DNA of 64,000 nucleotides from Methanobrevibacter sp. V74 (GTDB lineage: Archaea; Methanobacteriota; Methanobacteria; Methanobacteriales; Methanobacteriaceae). The DNA lies in the NCBI RefSeq assembly GCF_963082495.1, contig NZ_CAUJAN010000004.1:326114-390113 (forward strand). The letters run 5' to 3'. Position numbers and translations under genes: made by a program. Position 1 is the stretch's first letter. Every line of letters starts with the position of its first letter. The notes beneath the pieces were generated by a model, which saw only the letters and a program-made list of their open reading frames with translations, was not told the DNA's origin and made no database searches. This document shows, piece by piece, positions 55,189 to 64,000 of this stretch.

Positions 55189-58100
55189 TTATTTTTTAAC
55201 TTTTATGACATTAGTGTTTTTAACCCCACCGTAAAATGTTTTGATTTTATACTTACCCACTTTCAAACTACCCAATTTAATTTTCGCAACACCAAAATTA
55301 TTTGTCCTAACCACATATTTCCTACCTTTAAACTTAAAAACAACCCTCTTATATTTAAGCTTCACACCCTTCTTATCCAACAATTTCGCAGAATAAATTA
55401 AAGTTTTACCTTTCCTCACAACCTTATTCTTAGTTATTAACGTTGGCTTAACTATTATTTTATTTTTAACCCTAACACCTTTATAAATAGCAGTTATCAT
55501 ATACTTACCCACTTTTAATTCAAGCCTTAAATTAACATAACCATTACCATCACTTTTCACTTTAACACTTCTTTTGTTTATTTTAATAGTGACAATTGCA
55601 TTTTTAACCGGAACATTATTATTCAATATACGCAGTTTATAATTCTTATACCCACCATAATACTGAATAACATCCTTATTTCCAAAAATCCTATAATTAT
55701 CCAACTTAACATTAAAATTACCAGCAGCCATTGCCATTGCATTAGAATCAGACCCCTGATAAGTAGCAGTGAAATTATAAAAACCATTTTTAAACTCACC
55801 AAGATTCCTAAAACCCACACCATTTACAACAACAACCTTATAAATAATACCATTAATCTCAAGAACAACATCACCAGTTATTTTACGATTATACCCATCA
55901 ACTAAATTCACATGAACCATCAAATCATCATCCTCATTAATACTGGCAATACTCACTTTCAATACACTTTCAATCTGATTCAAAATAAGAATTTTAGATA
56001 TTGTTTCTGATTCATAATTATCATCACCACAATAAGTAACAATTAAATTATAAGAACCTTTACCTAACGGACTGATCAACCATGAACTAACACCACCACT
56101 CACTGTTTTATTTCTTGGCGAATACTGACCCTGAATATGAAAAGTAACATTACCTTTAGCATCAACATTTAAAAAAGCATCAATACGAATATTTTTATTC
56201 AACACCAAAGAACTAGTATTAACCATCAATGAAGGCTTTGCTTTTTTAACATTAACCTTAACAGCATTTGTTGAACCCTGATAAATTTCATCACCATTAT
56301 ACTTTGCACTTAAAAGATATTCACCAGCAGGAATATTCCTAAACACAGCACTTACCTGATTACCAGTTAAATTCAATATTTTAACCTGATTATTTAAAGT
56401 AAACACCACAGTACCACTCGCACCAGACGTAACAGTTGCTCTCACCACAATATCCTCACCATAACTAATAAACTCAGATGCAGATACCACAATCTGAGAC
56501 AAATGAGATTTAATACTAAACTTAGTACTCACAGTCTGATTCGTATACTTACAATCCCCACCATAACATATTACCAAATCATGCTCACCTAAACTCAAAT
56601 CAGAAATTGAAACATTCACCCTACCATTCACCAATGCCTTATTAATTACAACACCATCTATTTTAAAAGTAATATTACCAGTTGCATCAACCGGCAATGT
56701 TACAATAATCGTTTCACTCACACCAAAAATAACATCCTCAATATTAACATTCATAACCGCAGGCTTTACTGTAATCACATCAAATTTAGTTATATTCTTA
56801 TAAATAACAGTCACATCATACTTACCTACACTAGTAACAACCGGCAATTTAGCAATACCATTTACATCAGTAGTTAAATATATTGTTCGATTCTGGAATA
56901 AAACAGTTAAATTAGCATGTTCATAAGGATTACCCTCACTATCAAATAAACCAATAATATAATAACCCACCTCATGCTCATTAATATCCAAACAACTACA
57001 ATTGATAACAGCCTTTCCTTCAATAAAAGTTGTCACATTCCAAGAAGCATAGGAATAATGACTATCCCCACCATAATGCACATAAATATAATTCACACCT
57101 CTCTTGAATTTAACAGAAAAATTACATGACCCATTAGTCAAATTCATAATCAACATATCATTATTAATATACAATCTCACCTCACCAGTACAATCAACAT
57201 AATCTGTTTTAACAAAAACATTACCAGTCAAATCATCATTACTAATAAACACTGACAAAGCAGTAGTCCTCATAGAAACAGTAAAAGTAGCACTGGCACT
57301 AGATTGATCATATTTTTCATCACCAGGATAAAAAACACTAACATGATATGTACCATTACTAAGATTAGTAATAGTAATCGGAGTCACAGTATTGTTAATG
57401 AAAACTGTAATATTCTCACCATTAATAGATAATTTTGCCTCCCCGCGAACATCCCCTGGATCAATTGTAAGATTAATAATTGCATCCTCACCAGCACCAA
57501 TATCCTCAACATTTAAAGTTAAATTGGTTTTCCATTTACTCACAATAAAAGTAGTATATGCAACACCACCCTCATAATACTCATCACTATCAAAAACCAC
57601 ACTAATATTATACACACCAACATTTCTCCTAATTTTTAAAATCCTCATAGACTGAGTACTGGCATCTTTAGCAAAATGTCCATTAACATATAACTTACCA
57701 TTTAATTTCGCAGAACCCGGTGAAATAGTAATAATTATCTGACCCTCTTCACCATATTTAACTTCAGGAGCAACTACACTAATATTAGTAGGTATCTTAT
57801 ACACAGAAAAAACAAAACACCGCTTCAATATTTTAAAATACTCACCATCACCACCATAATCAATCCACATAGTATAATTATTAGGTTTTAATACATCAGG
57901 AATAGTAAAACTGCACTCAGAATCTTTCAGACCCAATATAACTTTCTTATTATTATATCTCAAAGTTATATTCCCAGTCGGTTGCATGGTGAGATTTCCA
58001 TTGATTTTCACATGAAACGTTATATTCCCATCATTATATGTTATATTATTATAACATACATCCATTTCAGCAAATTCTTTACCCACATCAACCAAAGCAC

Positions 58101-60906
58101 TACTCTTAAAATTCAAAATATTACTATAAATAACATATTCACCTTTAACATGAGTATAATTGAAACTAAACGTATACTTATCTTTTAAAAGAGTGGTTAT
58201 ATTCTTATACTCACCATTCTCATCAATTGTTGTAATAGTTGTATTTAACCCAGGTGTTAATAACTTATCCCAATCATTAAAAACCATATAATCAACACCA
58301 TTAGTCAAACCCAAAGACAAAGTAATATTCCTAGTTTCATTAAGCTTAATCGGAACATACTCATCAAAATAAGGAACAAAATAATAATTAGGATTCGCAT
58401 GTATAATAACACTAGACGGATTCAAACAGTAGAAATTATAATTAATATTGCATACTCCATCCATAGTATTATATAACAAACTGCATGGGTCATGAGGGCT
58501 TCCAGTATAATATTGTGTGTTTAGCAGGTAATTGTACATATATGTTAACTTTCCAGTGTTGTAAATGTTTATTGAACCTTCACCACCCCAAAAAGCATCC
58601 CAGTCTTCCGGTTTATTGCCATCAAGAATACAACTTGTTATTTCCATTTCTCCCCTATTTTTGATTGTACCATAATACATGGCCCAATTATTATTGCTTC
58701 CTCTAGTTATGGTGTTGTTTTTTATTATTGTTTTTGTTATTGTGGCTTTTCCGGTTTCACTATTGGAAATTACTCCACTATCGATATTAATGAAATATAT
58801 GAATATTTGTCCATTTGGTTGTTTTACCTCTTTTACATCATATACTGCACTTTTAGCATGGTTATTGATGATTTCACTATTTGATATTGTCATTATTCCA
58901 TTATTGTGTACTCCAACACCAGCAGCAAAATAATCTATCCCATAGCATTCACTTATTATTGTATTATTTATTGTTAATGTTCCATCATTATAAATTCCCC
59001 CTTTACAATGAATTCCAATTCCTGATTTAGTAATAATCGAACTGTCAATACTACATTCTCCTTTATTATATATTGCTCCACCCCCCAACAAATTATTGCA
59101 TCGTGTGTTATTAATCAGTGAACTTATAATAATTAACCGATTATTATTGTATATTGCTCCCCCAGCGTTGCCCTTGGTTGTGTGAATTGTTGAATTTATA
59201 ATAGTCAAGGAATTATTATTGTATAATGTTCCTCCATCATTTCCTGTAATTTTCTGGAATGTGGAGTTTAATATTGTCAAATCCTTGTTGTTGTATATTA
59301 CACCCCCATTACTTCCTGTAATTTTCTGGAATGTGGAGTTTAATATTGTCAAATCCTTGTTGTTGTATATTACACCCCCATTACTTCCAACTACATTTTC
59401 AAACCTAGAATCAATAACAATAGATTGATTATTATTGTATATCACTCCACCATTCATTGTTTTACTGATGCTTTGTATTTTGTAGTTGTTGTATTTGTAT
59501 TTTTCACTTAATTGTTGATTAGTAGATATTATATAAATTGCTCGGCTGCTGGTTGAGATTATATTTTCAAATAAAGTATTATTTAGAGAAATTTCCCCAT
59601 CATTATATATTATCCTGTAGTTGATATTGGTGAAATTAACATTATTGGCATATAATTTTCCAGTACTATATATTATTCCTTTTAAATTAGTTGTTTCAGT
59701 TGGATAATTATAAGGCAAATAATGATTATTGTTATTGAATGCAGTATTTGTGATTTTTAATGTTTTAGTGTTGATTATCAAACCGTCATTGTCTGTTGGT
59801 CTTGTTTGGTAGAATTGATTTATATCTTCGATTTTACAATTTTCAAGTTCTAATTCTCCATTATTACTTATCAAACCAAGACTATTATCTTTAAAACTGC
59901 AATTAATTAATTTTAAATTCCCTTTATTGGAAATAATGTAGTGGTTGTTACCAATAAATGTTAAATTGACAAATGTAACTTGAGTATTGGGTTGTATTTC
60001 CAATAATGTTTGTGTTTTTTCTAAAATAAATGAAACATTTTTCCCAGTTATTGTAATATTTTTATTTATTTGTATTGTTTCTGTTGTATCTTGTATAATG
60101 TTTATATTGTTTAAAAATATGGTTCCATTATCTTTTACATAATATATGGCTTTTTTTAAAGAGTTAATAGTATTATTCCATGTTTCATTAGAAAAATATA
60201 TGTTATCTATGTTTATTTGAGTGTTGTTTAAGTTAGTTACATAAATATTTTTTATTTTTTCAAAATGTAGAGTGTTAGAATATGTTCCAAATAAATATGT
60301 TGTTAAATAACTATTGTCATGTACAGAATAATTGAATAATACATTTGCATTATACTTAACACTATTTCCAAAGATTGAGACTATTCCTAATTCAGGTAGA
60401 TTTTGTTCACCTATGTTTAGTGTTTTTATTATAGCATCGTTTTCATAAATGGTTATATTATGTGATTTAAATTCGTCAGTATGTTCCAATACTGTGAATG
60501 AGAATTGCATATTTATTGTTATGTTTCCAGTTGTTTCTAATTTTTGTGTATCATTTACAGATATTATAATCTTCGTACCATCTATTAAGAAATTTGATAA
60601 TTTATCATTGCCCCTATTATTTTGCATTTGTACTTTGTTTTCATTGCTAAAGGATTTTGTTAATATCTCATTTTGATAATTATCATCTTCTAATAAAAGT
60701 TCATGGTTAGTTTGATTTATTTTAGAGTCTTTTGATAATATTTTTTCAGAATTCTCATAATTATTTTGTATATGGTTACTTATTTCAATAGGATTTTCAT
60801 TACTTATTTCCAAACCATCATTATTGTTTTCAATTGCACTAATACTAGCCATATTCACTAGTATTAATAAAATAATGATTATTAATATATATCTTTTTAT
60901 TTTCAT
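55189..60906 (-). CDS. Giant adhesin-like protein, beta-helix and Ig-like repeats
   Basis: About 1,905 residues from ATG 60906, which is placed behind a GGGGGTAGAA site; longer frames start at 60939. The signal peptide is I-L-I-I-I-I-L-L-I-L-V-N-M-A-S-I-S-A. A beta-helix region (about 235-850) with many N-N-G/T, G-G-V/A-I-Y-N-N motifs is followed by roughly ten Ig-like domains of about 85-95 residues (each with I-T-I/V-x-V, Y-x-G-D-x-x-Y). A basic C-terminus ends V-I-K-V-K-K. A 24-residue unit is exactly duplicated inside the helix region. No anchor is seen, so it is probably held by the wall through the basic tail. TATATAAA lies about 90 bases upstream. Confidence 0.9.
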   Translation of the reverse strand: MKIKRYILIIIILLILVNMASISAIENNNDGLEISNENPIEISNHIQNNYENSEKILSKDSKINQTNHELLLEDDNYQNEILTKSFSNENKVQMQNNRGNDKLSNFLIDGTKIIISVNDTQKLETTGNITINMQFSFTVLEHTDEFKSHNITIYENDAIIKTLNIGEQNLPELGIVSIFGNSVKYNANVLFNYSVHDNSYLTTYLFGTYSNTLHFEKIKNIYVTNLNNTQINIDNIYFSNETWNNTINSLKKAIYYVKDNGTIFLNNINIIQDTTETIQINKNITITGKNVSFILEKTQTLLEIQPNTQVTFVNLTFIGNNHYIISNKGNLKLINCSFKDNSLGLISNNGELELENCKIEDINQFYQTRPTDNDGLIINTKTLKITNTAFNNNNHYLPYNYPTETTNLKGIIYSTGKLYANNVNFTNINYRIIYNDGEISLNNTLFENIISTSSRAIYIISTNQQLSEKYKYNNYKIQSISKTMNGGVIYNNNQSIVIDSRFENVVGSNGGVIYNNKDLTILNSTFQKITGSNGGVIYNNKDLTILNSTFQKITGNDGGTLYNNNSLTIINSTIHTTKGNAGGAIYNNNRLIIISSLINNTRCNNLLGGGAIYNKGECSIDSSIITKSGIGIHCKGGIYNDGTLTINNTIISECYGIDYFAAGVGVHNNGIMTISNSEIINNHAKSAVYDVKEVKQPNGQIFIYFINIDSGVISNSETGKATITKTIIKNNTITRGSNNNWAMYYGTIKNRGEMEITSCILDGNKPEDWDAFWGGEGSINIYNTGKLTYMYNYLLNTQYYTGSPHDPCSLLYNTMDGVCNINYNFYCLNPSSVIIHANPNYYFVPYFDEYVPIKLNETRNITLSLGLTNGVDYMVFNDWDKLLTPGLNTTITTIDENGEYKNITTLLKDKYTFSFNYTHVKGEYVIYSNILNFKSSALVDVGKEFAEMDVCYNNITYNDGNITFHVKINGNLTMQPTGNITLRYNNKKVILGLKDSECSFTIPDVLKPNNYTMWIDYGGDGEYFKILKRCFVFSVYKIPTNISVVAPEVKYGEEGQIIITISPGSAKLNGKLYVNGHFAKDASTQSMRILKIRRNVGVYNISVVFDSDEYYEGGVAYTTFIVSKWKTNLTLNVEDIGAGEDAIINLTIDPGDVRGEAKLSINGENITVFINNTVTPITITNLSNGTYHVSVFYPGDEKYDQSSASATFTVSMRTTALSVFISNDDLTGNVFVKTDYVDCTGEVRLYINNDMLIMNLTNGSCNFSVKFKRGVNYIYVHYGGDSHYSYASWNVTTFIEGKAVINCSCLDINEHEVGYYIIGLFDSEGNPYEHANLTVLFQNRTIYLTTDVNGIAKLPVVTSVGKYDVTVIYKNITKFDVITVKPAVMNVNIEDVIFGVSETIIVTLPVDATGNITFKIDGVVINKALVNGRVNVSISDLSLGEHDLVICYGGDCKYTNQTVSTKFSIKSHLSQIVVSASEFISYGEDIVVRATVTSGASGTVVFTLNNQVKILNLTGNQVSAVFRNIPAGEYLLSAKYNGDEIYQGSTNAVKVNVKKAKPSLMVNTSSLVLNKNIRIDAFLNVDAKGNVTFHIQGQYSPRNKTVSGGVSSWLISPLGKGSYNLIVTYCGDDNYESETISKILILNQIESVLKVSIASINEDDDLMVHVNLVDGYNRKITGDVVLEINGIIYKVVVVNGVGFRNLGEFKNGFYNFTATYQGSDSNAMAMAAGNFNVKLDNYRIFGNKDVIQYYGGYKNYKLRILNNNVPVKNAIVTIKINKRSVKVKSDGNGYVNLRLELKVGKYMITAIYKGVRVKNKIIVKPTLITKNKVVRKGKTLIYSAKLLDKKGVKLKYKRVVFKFKGRKYVVRTNNFGVAKIKLGSLKVGKYKIKTFYGGVKNTNVIKVKK
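59241..59384. repeat. Tandem 72-bp duplication in the giant adhesin
   Basis: Two near-perfect direct copies (59241-59312 and 59313-59384), each one beta-helix rung of 24 residues (S-T-F-Q-K-I-T-G and G-V-I-Y-N-N-K-D-L-T). The length keeps the frame, so slippage can add or remove rungs. Confidence 0.85.
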
Positions 60907-61054
60907 TTTTATTCTACCCCCATCCATCATTTTTCTCATTGTGGAACCATGTATAAAAATTCATATATATTTTAATATAAGTTAAGATAAGTTTATATAT
61001 GTTTTCATATATATCATAATTCATTAGATAATTATTCAAATGTATTTTAATAAT

Positions 61055-61064
61055 ATTATATAAA
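61055..61064 (+). promoter_or_regulatory. TATA box for the beta-propeller adhesin
   Basis: ATTATATAAA lies about 82 bases before the ATG at 61146, implying a leader of about 55-60 bases. An AAAGGT ribosome site is present near the start. Confidence 0.5.
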
Positions 61065-61145
61065 GGATACTTTAATATTAATATCATAAAAATTAATCAT
61101 TTGAAAAAATTGTTTAATAAAAAAACTTAAAGGTAGATAGAAAAC

Positions 61146-63761
61146 ATGAAATATAAAAACATTTTATTTTCAATAGTGTTCATCATGTTTATTGTAGGAA
61201 TCGGTTGTGTTTCTGCACAAAACATAGATGACACAAGTGATTTATCAACTAATGATGTAGATGATGCAATTCCATCTGACTCATTAAACGATGAATTAAA
61301 TACCGATGAAAGTAATTTATTATCTAATCCAACAAATCCTCCTGTGACAAGTTGGTCTGAATTAGGTAATAAAGTAAGTGGAACTAGCGGAGATGATACT
61401 GTATATATTGGAGCTAATTTAACTCCTACTGGACAAATTGTCATTAGACATAATGTAACAATTATTGGTTCTGATAATACGTATATCGGTGGAAGCAGTT
61501 CTAATAATGCTGTAAGTTATAGTTATATTCCAATCTATTCTAGTGCTAGTGGTTTATCTATAACTTTGAAAAATATAAAATTCCAAAATTGTGGAGGAAA
61601 CATCCTCATGCAATTCAGTGGAAATGGAAACTATAACATAGAAAATTGTACTTTTGAAAACTGCACTGCAACAGGAAGTCACCAATCAATTGTATACCTT
61701 AATTATGGACATGCCAATATTACTAACTGTACTTTTAAAAAATGTACAACAAGCTATGGTACAGTAAGCAATTACAATGCTGCAAGTGTCAATAATGTTC
61801 ATATGATAGTAAGAGGCACCACATTTAAAAATAATTCTGCCAGTATAGAACCAGGAGCCATTAATAATTGCGGTCAATTAATTGTATATGATTCAATTTT
61901 TGAAGGCAATTCTGCTTCATGGTGGGCTGGAGCAATACACACCCACAGCAATGCAAATACAACAATTATAAGATCAATTTTTAGAAACAACATTGCCGGA
62001 TGGAATGGAGGAGCATTATACTCATACAGTCATTTAACTGTAATTAATTCCAATTTCACAGGTAATGAAGCACATAACTCCAATGGTGGAGCTATCGCTG
62101 CAAGTAATTACGGCAGTAGCCCATATGTCAATATAGAAAATTGTAATTTTGACAACAATACTGCTACTGGCAGTGGTGGAGCTATATCTTTCGGTGGACC
62201 TAGTTTAATTGTTAATAATTCAAGATTTAACAATAATGTTGCATCTAGTGGCAGTGGTGGAGCTATAGCTTTTGGCGGATCTAGCTTAATTGTTGATAAT
62301 TCAAGTTTTAATAATAATAATGTAACTACTGGTAATGGTGGAGCTATTGGTTGTATAGGAATTTCAAATATTACTAATTCTGTATTTATATGTAATGTTG
62401 TAAAGGGTTCTGCAAATAACGGCAGAGGCGGTGGAGTCTATGGTTCTGACAGCGGCAGATTAACAGTTGATAAATGTAGATTTATTAATAATACTGCTAA
62501 GGACAATAATTCTGGTAATGCACTTGCATATTATTATACTGGAAACAGCAATACTGCAGCATACTTAACCTATACCAATAATGGATTTTATGGACCAAAT
62601 AATGGTACTGGATCTGTTTTTGTGGCGAATGACAAAGTAAACGTTGTTCAATATAACAATACTATTTCTGATTATTCCAGTAATGTTGAGCCTGAAAACA
62701 ACACAAATGGAACTAATACAGGCAATATAACAATTCCTACAGGCACTAAGATACTTCCATCTAGTTGGAATGAGGTATTAAGTGATAATTTAAACGGCAC
62801 ACCCGTTATTGTAGGTAATTATATTCTAGTCCCTGCAAGTCATAGTTTGTACTGTTTTAATCATACTAACCATGCTCTTGTTTGGAATTTCACAACTGAA
62901 TTTGGATATTTCCATGAGTTATTAGTTGAGGGAAATACTGTTTATGCTCCAGCATCATGGGACGCATTATATATCTTTAACTTGACAAATGGTGCATTTT
63001 TAACTAACGCAAACATTTATCAAGGCTCAAGCCTTTATAAACCGGTGATTTATAATAACACCATTTATATAAGCAGCGAATATGGATATGGCAACAATGA
63101 TAATCATTGGATTTCAATGATTAAACATGATTCAGATTACTATTACTATGGTAGTATTTTAGAACTTACTAATGTAACTTATGGCACACCAGCAATATTA
63201 TCCCAACCTCACATATATGGCAATACTCTTTATGTCAATACAATATATGGTTTAATTGCTTATAATTTAGTTGATGGGACAAGTCATAATATTAGCGGTA
63301 CTGTAGGTAATCCTATTATTGATGCTAATGGAACTATCTGTGTTTTATCAAATAATGGCACTGCTATTTCATTATTAAATTCCAATTTAGAGGTTATTAC
63401 TTCAACCACATTAAATGGTACTTGCAATAAGTTAATTACCGATGGTAATGGTAATGTTTACACTGTAGATGCTAATGGTCATATTTATTATGCTAGTTAT
63501 ACTAGTTCATCATTAACCTGCAGTAAAACTAATGTCACCGTTAACCCAGTTACATCAGCCATGACATGTTATAATGGAACACTTTACATTGGAGACAATA
63601 ACGGCATATTATGGGCATTTAATGTTACTAAGTTAAATTCAAACATTAAAGATAGTTTATTTTGGGCTTTTAATGCCAGTTCTGCCATTGTAGGTAATAT
63701 TGTCGTTGATGATGGTACTGTATATTTCGGCACCGATGATGGACATTTTTATGCAATATAA
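61146..63761 (+). CDS. Adhesin-like protein, beta-helix fused to PQQ-type beta-propeller
   Basis: 871 residues. The signal peptide is N-I-L-F-S-I-V-F-I-M-F-I-V-G-I-G-C-V-S-A. A beta-helix (about 65-510) follows, whose first 300 residues closely follow the protein at 4298 (N-N-S-A-S-I-E-P-G-A-I-N-N-C-G, W-W-A-G-A-I-H-T-H, A-G-W-N-G-G-A-L-Y). Then comes not an Ig-like tail but about eight blade-like repeats (530-871) of the kind N-T-V/L-Y-x-x-x-x-x-G-x-L/I-Y/W-A-F/Y-N, as in PQQ-type beta-propellers. The protein ends T-D-D-G-H-F-Y-A-I with no anchor. The propeller may bind a ligand or partner rather than PQQ. Confidence 0.85.
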   Translation: MKYKNILFSIVFIMFIVGIGCVSAQNIDDTSDLSTNDVDDAIPSDSLNDELNTDESNLLSNPTNPPVTSWSELGNKVSGTSGDDTVYIGANLTPTGQIVIRHNVTIIGSDNTYIGGSSSNNAVSYSYIPIYSSASGLSITLKNIKFQNCGGNILMQFSGNGNYNIENCTFENCTATGSHQSIVYLNYGHANITNCTFKKCTTSYGTVSNYNAASVNNVHMIVRGTTFKNNSASIEPGAINNCGQLIVYDSIFEGNSASWWAGAIHTHSNANTTIIRSIFRNNIAGWNGGALYSYSHLTVINSNFTGNEAHNSNGGAIAASNYGSSPYVNIENCNFDNNTATGSGGAISFGGPSLIVNNSRFNNNVASSGSGGAIAFGGSSLIVDNSSFNNNNVTTGNGGAIGCIGISNITNSVFICNVVKGSANNGRGGGVYGSDSGRLTVDKCRFINNTAKDNNSGNALAYYYTGNSNTAAYLTYTNNGFYGPNNGTGSVFVANDKVNVVQYNNTISDYSSNVEPENNTNGTNTGNITIPTGTKILPSSWNEVLSDNLNGTPVIVGNYILVPASHSLYCFNHTNHALVWNFTTEFGYFHELLVEGNTVYAPASWDALYIFNLTNGAFLTNANIYQGSSLYKPVIYNNTIYISSEYGYGNNDNHWISMIKHDSDYYYYGSILELTNVTYGTPAILSQPHIYGNTLYVNTIYGLIAYNLVDGTSHNISGTVGNPIIDANGTICVLSNNGTAISLLNSNLEVITSTTLNGTCNKLITDGNGNVYTVDANGHIYYASYTSSSLTCSKTNVTVNPVTSAMTCYNGTLYIGDNNGILWAFNVTKLNSNIKDSLFWAFNASSAIVGNIVVDDGTVYFGTDDGHFYAI

Positions 63762-63812
63762 AAAAATGTTAAAGAATAATTGAAAAGAGAACTTTAAAAG
63801 AGTATTGTGTTG

Positions 63813-63875
63813 ATGAGAGAGTTCCTTTTCGAATAAAAAAAAATTTTCGAAACTCTCTCATTATTATATTTTTTT
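63813..63875 (+). terminator. Terminator after the beta-propeller adhesin
   Basis: ATGAGAGAGTT (63813-63823) pairs perfectly with AACTCTCTCAT (63851-63861), followed by TTATTATA and a T-run to 63875. Confidence 0.6.
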
Positions 63876-63882
63876 AAAAGAT

Positions 63883-63975
63883 GAGGATGTGACATAACTC
63901 AAAATTTTCTTTATTTTGAAATTGAAGCATTATTTGTGTTTATCAAAAATTAATTTTTGAGTTTTGGCGAACACT
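63883..63975. repeat. MITE-like element, copy C (hybrid ends)
   Basis: Inverted relative to copies A and B. The right end (TTTTGGCGAACACT) and TCAAAAATTAATTTTTGA core match them. The left end is instead GAGGATGTGACATAACTC, the end type seen at 54845 and, less closely, at 1556. 93 bases. Confidence 0.65.
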
Positions 63976-64000
63976 GAACAATTAAAAAAAAATGTGAATA

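Noticed and set aside
59180-59400. CRISPR-like repeats in the adhesin region
   Set aside because: They lie in frame inside a coding sequence and encode beta-helix rungs.

Overview
This window looks like the genome of a methanogenic archaeon of the Methanobacteriales, most likely Methanobrevibacter. The DNA is very AT-rich. It carries archaeal housekeeping genes (Csl4 exosome subunit, RNA polymerase subunit L, transcription factor S, Hef, a PINA-type ATPase). It also carries Mur-type ligases of the kind used for pseudomurein or F430, an F420H2 oxidase (FprA) with rubrerythrin, an MsvR-like redox regulator and a set of large secreted adhesin-like proteins. Genus assignment is inference; no rRNA gene is present.

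Layout. 1-12.7 kb is unstable accessory DNA: a dead IS5-type transposase, two VapBC-like toxin-antitoxin pairs (both toxins frameshifted near the C-terminus), a 5'-truncated Mur ligase followed by an intact one, two adhesin-like genes, a dead ISM1-like transposase, a second fragment of the Mur ligase 3' end, and a group II intron that has lost most of its reverse transcriptase. 12.7-17.1 kb holds Hef, a TIM-barrel isomerase-like protein and an N-terminally truncated PINA ATPase. 17.1-24.6 kb is another graveyard: transposase remnants, one full and one truncated adhesin-like gene, and an IS4-type element with perfect ends and a 9-bp target duplication but a broken transposase. 24.6-30.8 kb is ordinary core genome: csl4, rpoL, a NUDIX hydrolase, TFS, an acidic membrane protein, tRNA-Arg(TCG), an Fe-S XPD/DinG-type helicase, cbiL and msvR. 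31.2-38.35 kb looks like a degenerate integrated plasmid or virus: a P-loop replication-like ATPase, a small zinc-finger-like protein, an IS630-type insertion, an AAA_14/DUF4143 ATPase and a broken tyrosine recombinase, flanked by imperfect 21-bp direct repeats. It sits between msvR and the fprA-rubrerythrin operon, genes known to be linked by regulation in relatives. 38.4-51.9 kb is core genome again: fprA-rbr; ileS-purL-moeA-site-2 protease as a tight minus-strand cluster; a DsbA-like protein; DUF192; and glyA with an Fe-S flavoprotein. 51.9-64 kb holds three more adhesin-like genes, one of about 1,905 residues and one that fuses a beta-helix to a PQQ-type beta-propeller.

Most notable. A discrete 38-bp sequence occurs three times, each time exactly where a gene has lost its 5' part (Mur ligase, PINA, adhesin), with unrelated DNA on both sides. 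This suggests a site-specific recombination or scar sequence. Other points are the parallel VapC frameshifts, ATT codons where two adhesin genes should start, the ORF-deleted group II intron, the msvR/element/fprA arrangement with TTCGTATA-type motifs, a 23-bp tandem array of TATA-like units, and module swapping among adhesin genes.
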